This document shows positions 9,534 to 18,534 of a stretch of DNA of 64,000 nucleotides, one piece after another. The position numbers were made by a program, and so were the translations under genes. The number at the start of each line of letters is the position of its first letter. Positions within the stretch are counted from its first letter, which is position 1. This DNA comes from Blastocatellia bacterium. Its GTDB lineage: Bacteria; Acidobacteriota; Blastocatellia; UBA7656; JADIYM01. The stretch lies in contig JADIYM010000003.1 of NCBI GenBank assembly GCA_016705245.1, positions 124,001 through 188,000 of the forward strand, given 5' to 3'. The notes below the pieces were generated by a model. It had not been told where the DNA came from and made no database searches. It saw only the letters and a program-made list of their open reading frames with translations.

Positions 9534-9797
9534 TCAGAGTTCCGCTGAGCCGAGGTTCGGAACACGGTCCAACAACCGGTCGGCGATCGTCAGGGCGTCT
9601 CGGTGGTACGTACCGTCCAGGATTGCGCTCCGGATCTCGGCGACCAGGCATTCCCGATCCGCGACCTCTCCGCGCGCCCAGCCTCGGCGGGCGAGCGTTC
9701 CGGGTGCATCGCTACCGGCCTTCAAGGCGGAATCGGCTCTCGCGCCCCATGTACGACCGTTCGTTGGCATCCTGGCTCCTCCTGCAGGCATACACAC
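9534..9797 (-). CDS. Small protein with FlgM-like C-terminal motif
   Basis: Up to 87 residues; the C-terminal part reads LVAEIRSAILDGTYHRDALT followed by IADRLLDRV, matching the pattern of the sigma-28 binding segment of FlgM (IxxGxYxxDxxxIAxxLL). No flagellar genes are in the window, so it may instead be a FlgM-fold antagonist of another sigma factor. The N-terminus is uncertain: ATG 9797 is used, and ATG 9770 is an alternative. It sits 27 bp after the ABC exporter stop and 24 bp before the GNAT gene, so it is probably co-transcribed with both. Confidence 0.45.
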   Translation of the reverse strand: MCMPAGGARMPTNGRTWGARADSALKAGSDAPGTLARRGWARGEVADRECLVAEIRSAILDGTYHRDALTIADRLLDRVPNLGSAEL

Positions 9798-9824
9798 GTC
9801 TCATCGGCATGGCGAGCGGAAACT

Positions 9825-11708
9825 TTACGACTTGGGAGCCGATCCGGGTGACGGCGACACGAACCGCTCCGGCTCCGGTGTGAAATCCTCCCCCGGATTC
9901 ACAAATCTATTCGTTTCAAGACGATACTGCCGGTCGTGCAGCTGCCGGTACCGTCCGTCGAGCGCCATGAGCTCCTCGTGAGTTCCCCGCTCGACGATCC
10001 TCCCGCCGTCGAGAACCAGGATCTGATCGGCGCTTCGGATCGTCGAGAGCCGATGCGCGATCACGAAAGTCGTCCGGCCGCTCCTGAGGCGATGCAGTCC
10101 GTCCTGGATCATCGCCTCGCTCTCGGTGTCCAGGCTCGACGTGGCCTCGTCGAGAATCAGGATGTCGGGATTCGCAAGGATTGCTCGAGCGATTGCCACG
10201 CGCTGGCGCTGGCCACCCGAGAGCTTCACACCTCGTTCACCGACGATCGTGTCGTACCCGTTCGGGAAACCGGTCACAAATTCGTCGCAATGCGCGACTC
10301 GGCCCGCATTGCGAATCTCGTCCGGAGAGGCATCCGGGCGCGCGAACCGGATGTTGTCAGAGACCGATCCGTCGAAGAGAAAGTTGTCCTGCAGCACGAC
10401 GCCGATATGGGACCGGTAGTCGCGAAGTGGAATCGACGCGAGATCCCGCCCGTCGAGCCTCACGACGCCGGAATTCGGCCGCGTGAATGCCATCACGAGA
10501 CTGATGAGCGTGCTCTTGCCCGAACCGCTCGGACCAACGAGCGCCGTGGTCGTTCCGGCAGGCGCCTCGAACGTCACGTCGCGCAGAACGGGCTGCTCGG
10601 GCTCGTACTCGAAGTTGACGTTCTCGAACACGATGCGTCCCTTGACCGCACCGAGCGGCTCGAGCGCGGCGTCCTCGTCGTCTTCGGTCGCAACCTCCCG
10701 AATCTCGCGAATCCGATCGAGTCCGGCAAAGGCTTCGGTGATCTGCGTGCCGATCGCAGCAATCTCGACGACCGGCGCGGCGACAAGCGCCGTGAAGAAC
10801 ACGTACATCACAAAGTCGCCGAGCGTCATCTCGCCGGCCAGGATCGACTGCCCGCCGACGACGATCATCACGACGCCGATCACGCCGACTATCACCGTCG
10901 AAAAGGCAGAGACCGCCGACACGCCGGTGAGCGTCGCGACGACGTTGCGCAGAAGGCGGTGCGCCCCGCGCGCGAAGACGAGAGTCTCGCGCCGTTCGGC
11001 CGAATAGGCCTTGACGATCCGGATCCCGCCAATGGACTCCCCGAGTCGTCCAGTCACGTCGGCGTTTATCTTGCTGCGTTCACGGAAGAGTGGCCGGAGC
11101 TTCTTGAACGCGAACGCCAGGGCGCCGCCGAAAACGCCTAGCACCAGAAGCGTGATCGTCGTAAGGCGCCAATTCAGGTAGAAGAGCACGCCGAGCGCCG
11201 CGGTTGCGGTCACGAGTCCTCCGACCAGCTGCACCAGGCCGGTACCGACCAGGTTCCGAATGCCCTCGGCATCGTTCATTATCCGCGAGATCAGCGCGCC
11301 GGTCTGCGTCGAGTCGAAGTAGCGGACCGGCAGTCGCGCGACGTGCGCTTGAAGGCTTTTGCGCATCTCGGTTATGACCCGCTGCGCGGCGACGCCGAGC
11401 ACCTGCGAGAGTGCAAAGGACGTCACCGCCTGCAGCACCGTCGCGGCACCCGCGACGAGCGCCAGCGTGACCAGCAGATCCGAGCGCTGCTTTCCGATTA
11501 CCTCGTCGATGAGCACTTTCGAGCTCGCCGGAAGCACGAGGCCAAGCATCCGGTTGACGAACATGATGCCGAAGCCGACAGCCAGTCGGGCGCGATGCGA
11601 CCAGATCAGTTCACGTGCCTCGCGCCAGACGATCGGCACCTGCAGTTTTCCCGGCTCGGCGGCTTCGGGGCCGCGCGCCTTGGCGGGCTTTCGGATTTGC
11701 CGGCTCAT
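9825..11708 (-). CDS. ABC exporter, fused transmembrane and ATPase domains
   Basis: A 627-residue half-transporter of the MsbA/lipid-exporter type. The transmembrane domain spans residues ~30-330. The ATPase follows with Walker A GPSGSGKST, Q loop, LSGGQRQR signature, Walker B ILILDEATSSLD and the switch histidine in VIAHRLST. ATG 11708 (MSRQIRKPAK) is preferred, since upstream codons lie inside glgP. The gene begins 7 bp after the glgP stop. The substrate is not predictable from the sequence. A second exporter of this type (50805-52670) is the better MsbA candidate because of its housekeeping context. Confidence 0.92.
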   Translation of the reverse strand: MSRQIRKPAKARGPEAAEPGKLQVPIVWREARELIWSHRARLAVGFGIMFVNRMLGLVLPASSKVLIDEVIGKQRSDLLVTLALVAGAATVLQAVTSFALSQVLGVAAQRVITEMRKSLQAHVARLPVRYFDSTQTGALISRIMNDAEGIRNLVGTGLVQLVGGLVTATAALGVLFYLNWRLTTITLLVLGVFGGALAFAFKKLRPLFRERSKINADVTGRLGESIGGIRIVKAYSAERRETLVFARGAHRLLRNVVATLTGVSAVSAFSTVIVGVIGVVMIVVGGQSILAGEMTLGDFVMYVFFTALVAAPVVEIAAIGTQITEAFAGLDRIREIREVATEDDEDAALEPLGAVKGRIVFENVNFEYEPEQPVLRDVTFEAPAGTTTALVGPSGSGKSTLISLVMAFTRPNSGVVRLDGRDLASIPLRDYRSHIGVVLQDNFLFDGSVSDNIRFARPDASPDEIRNAGRVAHCDEFVTGFPNGYDTIVGERGVKLSGGQRQRVAIARAILANPDILILDEATSSLDTESEAMIQDGLHRLRSGRTTFVIAHRLSTIRSADQILVLDGGRIVERGTHEELMALDGRYRQLHDRQYRLETNRFVNPGEDFTPEPERFVSPSPGSAPKS

Positions 11709-11715
11709 AGGTGGA

Positions 11716-14202
11716 CTATCGACGGTTCGTAGGCGAGACGTCCACGGACCGCGTGCCCCAGACGTCGTCCGAATACTCTCGTATCGTCCTGTCGCTCGAG
11801 AACTTCCCCATTGCGGCGACATTGCGAATCGCCCGGCGGGTCCATTCCTCCCGGTCGGTGAAAACTCGCGCGACCTCCCTCTGGCACTCCCAATAGGCAG
11901 CAAAGTCCGCGAGGACCATGAAACTGTCCTCCTCGAGAAGGAACCTGGTGATCGGCCGGAAGACCTCACGGTCGAGCGGGCTGAAATAACCGGCGTGAAT
12001 CATGTCGATGACCTGCCGCAGTCGTTCATCCCCGGTGTAATACGACTTCGGGTCATAACGCGGCTGCAGCTCGTCCACTTCATCGGCGGTCAGTCCGAAG
12101 ATGAATATGTTCTCGTCGCCAACCTCCTCGCGGATCTCGACGTTCGCGCCGTCGAGCGTGCCGATCGTCAAAGCACCGTTGAGCGCGAACTTCATGTTCC
12201 CCGTTCCCGATGCCTCCTTGCCCGCCTGCGAAATCTGCTCGGACAGGTCGGACCCCGGAATGATCAGTTCGGCAAGTGAGACGTTGTAGTTCGGTAGGAA
12301 CACGCACTTCAGGCGATCGCGAGTGAGCGGGTCCTTGTTGACCACTTCCGCGATTGCATTGACGAGGCGGATGGTCAGCTTGGCGCGTGCATAGCCGGGC
12401 GCTGCCTTGCCCCCGAATATGACCGTGCGCGAAATGATGTCGGACGTCGGGTTCTCGCGGATCTCGTTGTAGAGCGCAATGACGTGCAGCGCGTTCATGA
12501 GCTGGCGCTTGTAGTCGTGAAGTCGCTTGATCTGCACGTCGAAAATCGACTCAGGATCGGCGAGGACCTTCTTCTCGCGCTCAATCAGGTCGGCAAGCGC
12601 CACCTTGTTTTCGTGCTTGACCTCACGCCACTCCTCGCGGAAACCGGCATCGTCGACGTGCTCGTGAAGTGCCTTGAGCTCGTCGAGATTCGTGGCCCAA
12701 CCGTCGCCGATGCGCGACGAAATGAGCCGCGACAAACCCGGGTTGCAGAGCTTCAGCCAGCGGCGCTGCGTGATGCCGTTCGTTTTGTTGTTGAACCGAT
12801 TCGGATACATGTCGACGAAATCGGGAAAGACTTCACGCTTGAGAATGTCGGAGTGGAGCGCCGAAACGCCGTTCACGCTGTGGCTGCCGACGATGGCGAG
12901 ATGCGCCATCCGGACGTATTTCTCGCCGCCTGGGGTCGCCGGCTCCTCGATGATCGACATGCGCTCGCACCGGGCCTGGTCGCTCGGGTGGGTCGCGCGG
13001 ACCTGCATGAGGAAACGGTGGTTGATTTCGTAGATGACGAACAGGTGGCGCGGCAGAACCTTTCCGATGAGATCGACAGACCACTTCTCGAGCGCCTCGG
13101 GCAGGACCGTGTGATTCGTGTAGCCGAAGCACGCGACGGTCAGTTCCCAGGCTTGTTCCCATTGGAGCTTTTCGCGATCCACGAGCAGCCGCATGAGCTC
13201 GGCAATGGCGATGGCGGGATGCGTGTCGTTTAGCTGGATGGCGACCTTGTCGGCGAACTCGTCGAACGAATCGTGCTTCTTCTTGTAGCGGCGGATGATG
13301 TCCTGGAGCGACGCACAGACGAAGAAGTACTCCTGCTTGAGACGCAGTTCCTTGCCGGACACGCGGTTGTCGTTCGGGTAGAGAACCTTCGAGATCGTTT
13401 CGGATTCGGTCTTCGAACGTACGGCGGCGATGTAGTCGCCCGCGTTGAACTGACTGAAGTCGAAATCGCGCGTCGCCTTGGCCGACCACAGGCGCAGGGT
13501 GTTCACGTTGTTGGTCTTGTAACCGGGAATCGGAGTGTCGTGCGCCATCGCCATTACGTCGTCGGTGTCGAGCCATTCGTTGACGATCTGGCCGCGCCGA
13601 TCGGTGTATTGCAGGACGCGGCCGTAGAACCGCACGGGGAACAGGCGCTGCGGCCGCGAGATCTCCCAGGGGTTTCCGTTCCGGAGCCAGTTGTCGGGCT
13701 GTTCGACCTGGCTGCCGCCCTTGATGCGCTGATGGAAGATCCCGTATTCGTAACGAATCCCGTAGCCGTAGCCGGGCAGTTGAAGCGTGGCCATCGAGTC
13801 GAGGAAACACGCCGCGAGCCTGCCAAGGCCCCCGTTTCCAAGCCCGGCGTCCCACTCGACGGCGCGGATGTTCTCGAGTTCGAGACCCAGTCCACTCATC
13901 GCCTCGGCGAACTCGCCCTCGAGGTCGAGGTTGACGAGGCTGTTGCCGAGCGTCCGGCCCATGAGGAATTCCATGGAGAGGTAGTAGACGCGTTTCGCGT
14001 CGACGCCGTGGTAGGTGTCCTGGGTGTTCATCCAGCGCTCGATGAGCCGGTCGCGGACGGTAAGGGCCGTGGCGGTGAAGCGGTCGAGATCGGTGACGGT
14101 GTGACGGTTGACCGCGAGTGAGAACTCGAGGTGATCCTGAAAGGACCACTTCAGCGACTGGGCATCCATGCCGTGGTAGTAGTCGGGTTTGTCGTTGCTC
14201 AC
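11716..14202 (-). CDS. glgP: Glycogen/alpha-glucan phosphorylase
   Basis: An 828-residue GT35 phosphorylase of normal length. It releases glucose-1-phosphate from alpha-1,4-glucans using PLP. The PLP region EASGTGNMKFALNGA contains the Schiff-base lysine; the N-terminal RVYYLSMEFLMGRTL and GNGGLGRLAACFLDS motifs are intact. The start is GTG 14202, with AAGGAG (14209-14214) six bases upstream; the long upstream open frame is the hairpin repeat. No other glycogen genes are adjacent. Confidence 0.96.
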   Translation of the reverse strand: MSNDKPDYYHGMDAQSLKWSFQDHLEFSLAVNRHTVTDLDRFTATALTVRDRLIERWMNTQDTYHGVDAKRVYYLSMEFLMGRTLGNSLVNLDLEGEFAEAMSGLGLELENIRAVEWDAGLGNGGLGRLAACFLDSMATLQLPGYGYGIRYEYGIFHQRIKGGSQVEQPDNWLRNGNPWEISRPQRLFPVRFYGRVLQYTDRRGQIVNEWLDTDDVMAMAHDTPIPGYKTNNVNTLRLWSAKATRDFDFSQFNAGDYIAAVRSKTESETISKVLYPNDNRVSGKELRLKQEYFFVCASLQDIIRRYKKKHDSFDEFADKVAIQLNDTHPAIAIAELMRLLVDREKLQWEQAWELTVACFGYTNHTVLPEALEKWSVDLIGKVLPRHLFVIYEINHRFLMQVRATHPSDQARCERMSIIEEPATPGGEKYVRMAHLAIVGSHSVNGVSALHSDILKREVFPDFVDMYPNRFNNKTNGITQRRWLKLCNPGLSRLISSRIGDGWATNLDELKALHEHVDDAGFREEWREVKHENKVALADLIEREKKVLADPESIFDVQIKRLHDYKRQLMNALHVIALYNEIRENPTSDIISRTVIFGGKAAPGYARAKLTIRLVNAIAEVVNKDPLTRDRLKCVFLPNYNVSLAELIIPGSDLSEQISQAGKEASGTGNMKFALNGALTIGTLDGANVEIREEVGDENIFIFGLTADEVDELQPRYDPKSYYTGDERLRQVIDMIHAGYFSPLDREVFRPITRFLLEEDSFMVLADFAAYWECQREVARVFTDREEWTRRAIRNVAAMGKFSSDRTIREYSDDVWGTRSVDVSPTNRR

Positions 14203-14242
14203 GATCGTCTCCTTGGGTGTCCGATCCGGTTCGCCGCCGAGT

Positions 14243-14348
14243 CTTCTGTGGCTCCGTGCCTCTGTGGCTCTGTGCCTCTGTGTGCGAAGCTCTTCAATCC
14301 GCTTCGCACACAGAGCCACGGCGCCACAGAGACACGGAGCCACAGAAG
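14243..14348. repeat. Long hairpin repeat, CTCTGTGGCTCCGTG family
   Basis: A 48-nt left arm (14243-14290) and right arm (14301-14348) are near-complementary, with a short loop flanked by TGCGAAGC and GCTTCGCA. It lies between the argB stop and the glgP start, within a same-strand gap. The same arm and loop motif recurs at 29385-29472 and 60056-60135, which defines a dispersed family. Confidence 0.85.
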
Positions 14349-14384
14349 ATAGCCGACGGCTCGGGACATGGGAACCCGCGTGCC

Positions 14385-15217
14385 TTACCGATGGGCCGTG
14401 ATGAGCGTTCCGACGCTGGCGCCGGCGAGCGCGCTCGCGAGCACGCCGGGGGCCGTTCCGTCGACAAGACGCACGCTGCCGACGCCGCCGCGCACGGCTT
14501 CGATTGCCGCCTCGAGTTTCGGGATCATACCGCCGGTGACGACACCTGATCGGATCAGCTCGACCGCATCCGTGACGTGGAGCCCGGAAATGAGTTCGCC
14601 ATCCGCACCCCGAACGCCGGGCACGTTCGAAGCCACGATCCACGTGTCGGCCCGCATCGACTTCGCAACGGCGACCGCGACGGTATCGGCGTTGATGTTG
14701 TAGACAACTCCGTCGTTATCGGCGGACATCGGCGCCAGGATCGGCAGCACGCCCGCGTGGAGAAATGCGAGAAGCGCCTCGGTGTCGACTTCGACGACGT
14801 CTCCGACGAGGCCGAGATCGACCGTCGTCGTCGCCCGGTGACCGTATCCGTGGCCTGGATCGGCGGACGCCGTCGCGCGCGGATGATCGCGGCGTCGACC
14901 CCGCTAACGCCGATCGCGCGAACACCAGCGCGGCGGAGCGCCGCGAGGATCGCCATCCGCGCGGTGCCCGCAATCGCCATCGTCAGCACTTCGACCATCG
15001 CCGCATCGGTCACCCGGCGCCCGCCGACGAACGTAGACTTCATTCCAAGCCGCTCGCCAAGCTCGGTCGTCTGCTTGCCGCCTCCGTGCACGACGACGAT
15101 CCGCCGTCCGGCGGCCACGGCGGCACCGAGTGCGGCAGCAATCCCGTCGAGCGTCTCACGACTCTCGGCGAGTTCCCCGCCCAGCTTGACGACCGTTATC
15201 GGCTCGCGACCCTTCAC
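14385..15217 (-). CDS. argB: N-acyl-glutamate kinase (frameshifted in this sequence)
   Basis: An amino-acid kinase family protein of about 277 residues when one base is restored. The N-terminal part (VVKLGGELAES, VVHGGGKQT) and the C-terminal part (APMSADNDGVVYNINADTVA, VTGGMIPKLEAA) lie in different frames, joined at the CCC run at 14834-14836, where one base is missing. It phosphorylates N-acetyl- (or N-succinyl-) glutamate, the second step of arginine synthesis. GTG 15217 overlaps the argF' stop by 4 bp. It is the last gene of the arg operon. Confidence 0.88.
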
Positions 15218-16206
15218 CCAATCAGCTCCACGAGGATCTCCTTCTGCACGTGCAACCGGTTCTCGGCCTCGTCGTAGGCGGCGTTGTTCGGCGACTCGAG
15301 CACGGCGTCGGTGGCCTCGACGTTTCGGCGGAGCGGCATGCAGTGCATGAACACGGCGTCTCCCAGTTTTTCGGGTGTCAGGATCCAGTCGCGCAACGTG
15401 TCGGCCGGGGGCTCGCCGTACCGATCGAGCCGCCCCCACGACTTCGCATACACGACATCCTGATCGCTGAGCAACGACTGGTCGTGCGAGACGGTTGCGC
15501 CCCCGAGCTGTGCCGTCACGGCCTCTGGCAGGTCGTAGCCCTCGGGCGCGACGATCGTCAGCTCGCAACCGAACTGCGCGGCGGCGAGGGCGAACGAGTT
15601 CGGAACCGCGGTCGGCAATGCCTTTATGTGCGGCGTCCACGCGAGCGCGACCTTCACACCGTCCGTCCGACCGAATCGCTGCCGGATCGTCATCACGTCG
15701 GCCATCGCCTGGCACGGATGCCAGAGGCACGATTCGAGGTTGATGACGGGAACGGTGGCGTGATCGCGAAGCGCCGAGATGACGGGGTCGGCGAGGTCAT
15801 CCTCCAGGCTCTTCAACTTGGGAAAGCTCCGGACGCAAATGGCGTCGAAATACCGCGACAGGACCCGCGCGGCGTCGACGATGTGCTCGGGCTTGTCGGC
15901 GTCCATCACCGCGCCGTCGATGGTCTCGAGGTTCCAGACGCCGGCGCCGACCTCGAGGGTCGTCGAGTGGCCACCGAGCTGCGCGATTCCCACCTCGAAG
16001 CTCGAGCGCGTTCTGAGCGAGCTGTTGAAGAAAAGCATCGCGACGCTGAGACCGGCGAGCGCCGTCGAGCGCGCTCCGGCGTTGGCGATGGCACGGTCGA
16101 CGATTGCGTCGAGCACGGCGCGAGGGTGGTCGCCTGTCGAGATGAAGTGCCGGACCGGCGCCGTGGCGACCTGTCCCCCGGTTTCGAGAGTGTGTGCGGT
16201 GCTCAT
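15214..16206 (-). CDS. argF': N-acyl-L-ornithine carbamoyltransferase (SOTCase/AOTCase type)
   Basis: A 330-residue transcarbamylase. The carbamoyl-phosphate motif is FFNSSLRTRSSFE and the HCxP motif is FMHCMPLRRN. Unlike ordinary ornithine carbamoyltransferase, it has the WNLETIDGAVMDADKPEH loop and the C-terminal DEAENRLHVQKE typical of N-acetylornithine (Xanthomonas) and N-succinylornithine (Bacteroides) enzymes. The residue aligned by eye with the specificity position (Glu92 in AOTCase, Pro90 in SOTCase) is Pro106, which points to succinylornithine; the C-terminus is more AOTCase-like. ATGA overlap with argD, GTGA overlap with argB. Confidence 0.88.
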   Translation of the reverse strand: MSTAHTLETGGQVATAPVRHFISTGDHPRAVLDAIVDRAIANAGARSTALAGLSVAMLFFNSSLRTRSSFEVGIAQLGGHSTTLEVGAGVWNLETIDGAVMDADKPEHIVDAARVLSRYFDAICVRSFPKLKSLEDDLADPVISALRDHATVPVINLESCLWHPCQAMADVMTIRQRFGRTDGVKVALAWTPHIKALPTAVPNSFALAAAQFGCELTIVAPEGYDLPEAVTAQLGGATVSHDQSLLSDQDVVYAKSWGRLDRYGEPPADTLRDWILTPEKLGDAVFMHCMPLRRNVEATDAVLESPNNAAYDEAENRLHVQKEILVELIG

Positions 16207-17444
16207 TGAAGTTCCTCCAGCGTGTCGGCGAACGTGCGCAGAAACGCGTCGGCCTCCGGCCGTTGCAGGATGAGTGGCGGCAGCAGCCGCATCACGAACG
16301 GATCGTCGGAAGTCCCGACGATGATGCCTCGCTCGAGCAACGCCGCCTGAATCTCCGCGGCGCGAACGCCCGTTCGCACGCCAAGCAGGAAGCCGAGCCC
16401 GTGCACCGCTTCGACGCCCGGCAGCGAAGTCAGCGACCGGACGAGGTGCGATCCGGTTTCGGCGACGTTGGCGAGAAGGCTCTCGTGCTCGATTACCTCG
16501 AGCGTCGCGAGCATGGCGGCCATCGCGATCGGTCCGGCGCCGTAAGTCGCGCCGTACTCGCCATAGCCGATGCCGTCGGCGATCGTTTCGGAGACGAGCA
16601 CGGCCGACAGCGGGAACCCCGACGCGATGCCCTTCGCCAGGCAGATCAGGTCCGGAACGATCCCGTCGCGTCCCGAAAAAAACATTCTTCCCGTCCGCCC
16701 GATGCCGGTCTGCACTTCGTCGTAGACGAGCAGTGCGCCGTGCTTCGACGTCACGGCGCGGAGTTCGCGGTAGAACGACGGATCGGCCATCCGGCAGCCC
16801 GCCATCGACTGGATTGGCTCAACGACAACAGCCGCGGTCCCATCGTCCACGGCCTCGCGCAACGCGTCGGCGTCGCCAAACGGCAGGATGACGACGTCGT
16901 CTAGATGGAACGGTGCTTGTGAGCGGTACTTCGGATTCCCCGTCACGTTGCACGCTAGCAGCGTCCGTCCGTGGAACCCGCCCTCGAAGGCAATGATCTT
17001 CTTCCGACCCGTGTGACGGATTGCCATCTTCAACGCGTTCTCGATGGCCTCCGCGCCCGAGTTGGCGAAAAGTGCACGCGTGATTCCGCCCGGCGACGCG
17101 ATGAACGACAGGAGCTTCTCGGTCGCGCGGTTGCGAACCTCCAGGTCGACGACGTTCGAGTAGAAGACGAGCCGTCGCGCCTGGGCCGCAATCGCGCCCG
17201 CGACGTGCGGATGCGAGTGTCCGGTCGAGGCGACCGCGTGGCCCGAGTACATGTCGAGGTACTGCCGGCCGTCGGTGTCCCACACCCAGACGCCGTCACC
17301 GCGGTCGAGCGTCAGCGGCAGCGCCTTGAACGTGTTCACGAGTCCCGTTTTCATCGCCGGACGCCGCAAAGGCTCCGGTTCGAAGTCGGGCAACGTCTCA
17401 TCAAAGGCGACGACGACAGATGGTGCTGTACTCGTATTCGACAC
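16203..17444 (-). CDS. argD: N-acyl-ornithine aminotransferase
   Basis: A 413-residue class III PLP aminotransferase. The PLP lysine lies in CLAKGIASGFPLSA; the YDEVQTGIGRTG and NSGAEAIENALKMA motifs are intact. It converts N-acyl-glutamate semialdehyde to N-acyl-ornithine. GTG 17444 is chosen because AAGGAG (17452-17457) lies seven bases before it; the in-frame ATG at 17450 would sit almost on the ribosome site. Given the neighbouring argF', the natural substrate may be the succinylated form. Confidence 0.93.
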   Translation of the reverse strand: MSNTSTAPSVVVAFDETLPDFEPEPLRRPAMKTGLVNTFKALPLTLDRGDGVWVWDTDGRQYLDMYSGHAVASTGHSHPHVAGAIAAQARRLVFYSNVVDLEVRNRATEKLLSFIASPGGITRALFANSGAEAIENALKMAIRHTGRKKIIAFEGGFHGRTLLACNVTGNPKYRSQAPFHLDDVVILPFGDADALREAVDDGTAAVVVEPIQSMAGCRMADPSFYRELRAVTSKHGALLVYDEVQTGIGRTGRMFFSGRDGIVPDLICLAKGIASGFPLSAVLVSETIADGIGYGEYGATYGAGPIAMAAMLATLEVIEHESLLANVAETGSHLVRSLTSLPGVEAVHGLGFLLGVRTGVRAAEIQAALLERGIIVGTSDDPFVMRLLPPLILQRPEADAFLRTFADTLEELQ

Positions 17445-17461
17445 GATCATTCTCCTTCATA

Positions 17462-17494
17462 AATCCTGTGAATCCTGACAATCCTGAAATCCTG
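17462..17494. repeat. Four short AATCCTG direct repeats
   Basis: AATCCTG occurs at 17462, 17471, 17480 and 17488, i.e. at 8-9 bp spacing, in the 64-bp gap between argC and argD. This is the only sizeable spacer besides the argH gap in an otherwise overlapping operon. The function is unknown. Confidence 0.7.
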
Positions 17495-17508
17495 TCAATT
17501 CTCCGTCT

Positions 17509-18534
17509 TCACACCGCCGCGGCATACAGATCGAGCGCAGTTCGCTCGTCGAAACCGAACCGCGCATTGAACGCCTGCACGGCCTGCGACGCCGCGCCCT
17601 TCATTAGATTGTCGATGGCCGCCGTGACCACCGCCGTTTTCCCGTCGCACGCGACGCCGATATCGCACCGGTTCGTGCCCCGCACCCACTTCACGTTCGG
17701 CGAGCCGTCGACGATCCGGACGAACGGCTCGCCCGAATAAGCCTTCTCGTACACGTCGCGAATCTCGGCCGGAGTCGACGGACGCGCGAGTCGAACGACC
17801 GCAGTCACGAAAATCCCTCGCGAGAACGGCCCGGAGTGCGGCTGGAAAACGAAGTCGACGTCTCGGCCGGTCGCGTCCGCGAGCGCCTGCTTGATCTCGG
17901 GAACGTGCCGATGACGGAACGGCTCATACGCGAGAAAACTGTCGGACCGGAACGGATGGTGCGCGACGCCCTTCGGCTTTGCGCCGCTCCCGGACGAACC
18001 CGTCACGGCGTTCACGACGATCGTGTCGTCAAGCGCCGCCGCGACGATCGGCGCCAGGGCGAGGATCGTTGCGGTCGCGAAGCACCCAGGCGCCGCGATG
18101 CTCCGAAGGTCCGCGAACCGGTCCCGGAAAAGCTCCGGCAGGCCGTACGCGAACTCGCCGACTCGATCGAAGCAAGCGTGCTCCGTGCCGTAATACGACT
18201 CGTACGTCGCGCGGTCGCGCAACCGGAAGTCCGCCGACGCATCGATGACCGGCCGATTCGGGAGCGATCCGAGCGCGTGCATCGTCTCGCCGTTCGGAAG
18301 CGCGGTGAATAGCACCTCGGCGTCGCCTGTCTCCGCAAGCGGCGCAAGGGTCAGGCCGACGCCCGCGAGGTTCGGGTGCACGTCGCCGATCGAGCGTCCC
18401 GCCGACTCACGCGCCGTGACGGCGACGACGCGCACGCCCGAGTGCCCGAGAAGCAGCCGGAGTATCTCTCCTCCGACATACCCGGACGCGCCGACAACCG
18501 CAACCGGAATGGTCTGTCCAGCCGGGGAGTTCAC
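17509..18534 (-). CDS. argC: N-acyl-gamma-glutamyl-phosphate reductase
   Basis: A 341-residue NADPH-dependent reductase. The N-terminal Rossmann motif is VAVVGASGYVGGEILRLL and the catalytic cysteine lies in SIAAPGCFATA. It makes N-acyl-glutamate semialdehyde, the third step of arginine synthesis. GTG 18534 overlaps the stop of the upstream P-loop gene by 4 bp. The longer upstream frame lies inside that gene and is rejected. Confidence 0.94.
   Translation of the reverse strand: MNSPAGQTIPVAVVGASGYVGGEILRLLLGHSGVRVVAVTARESAGRSIGDVHPNLAGVGLTLAPLAETGDAEVLFTALPNGETMHALGSLPNRPVIDASADFRLRDRATYESYYGTEHACFDRVGEFAYGLPELFRDRFADLRSIAAPGCFATATILALAPIVAAALDDTIVVNAVTGSSGSGAKPKGVAHHPFRSDSFLAYEPFRHRHVPEIKQALADATGRDVDFVFQPHSGPFSRGIFVTAVVRLARPSTPAEIRDVYEKAYSGEPFVRIVDGSPNVKWVRGTNRCDIGVACDGKTAVVTAAIDNLMKGAASQAVQAFNARFGFDERTALDLYAAAV

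Noticed and set aside
14228..14400. Small coding frames in the hairpin repeat
   Set aside because: The same peptide-like strings appear at every copy because they translate the repeat; not genes.
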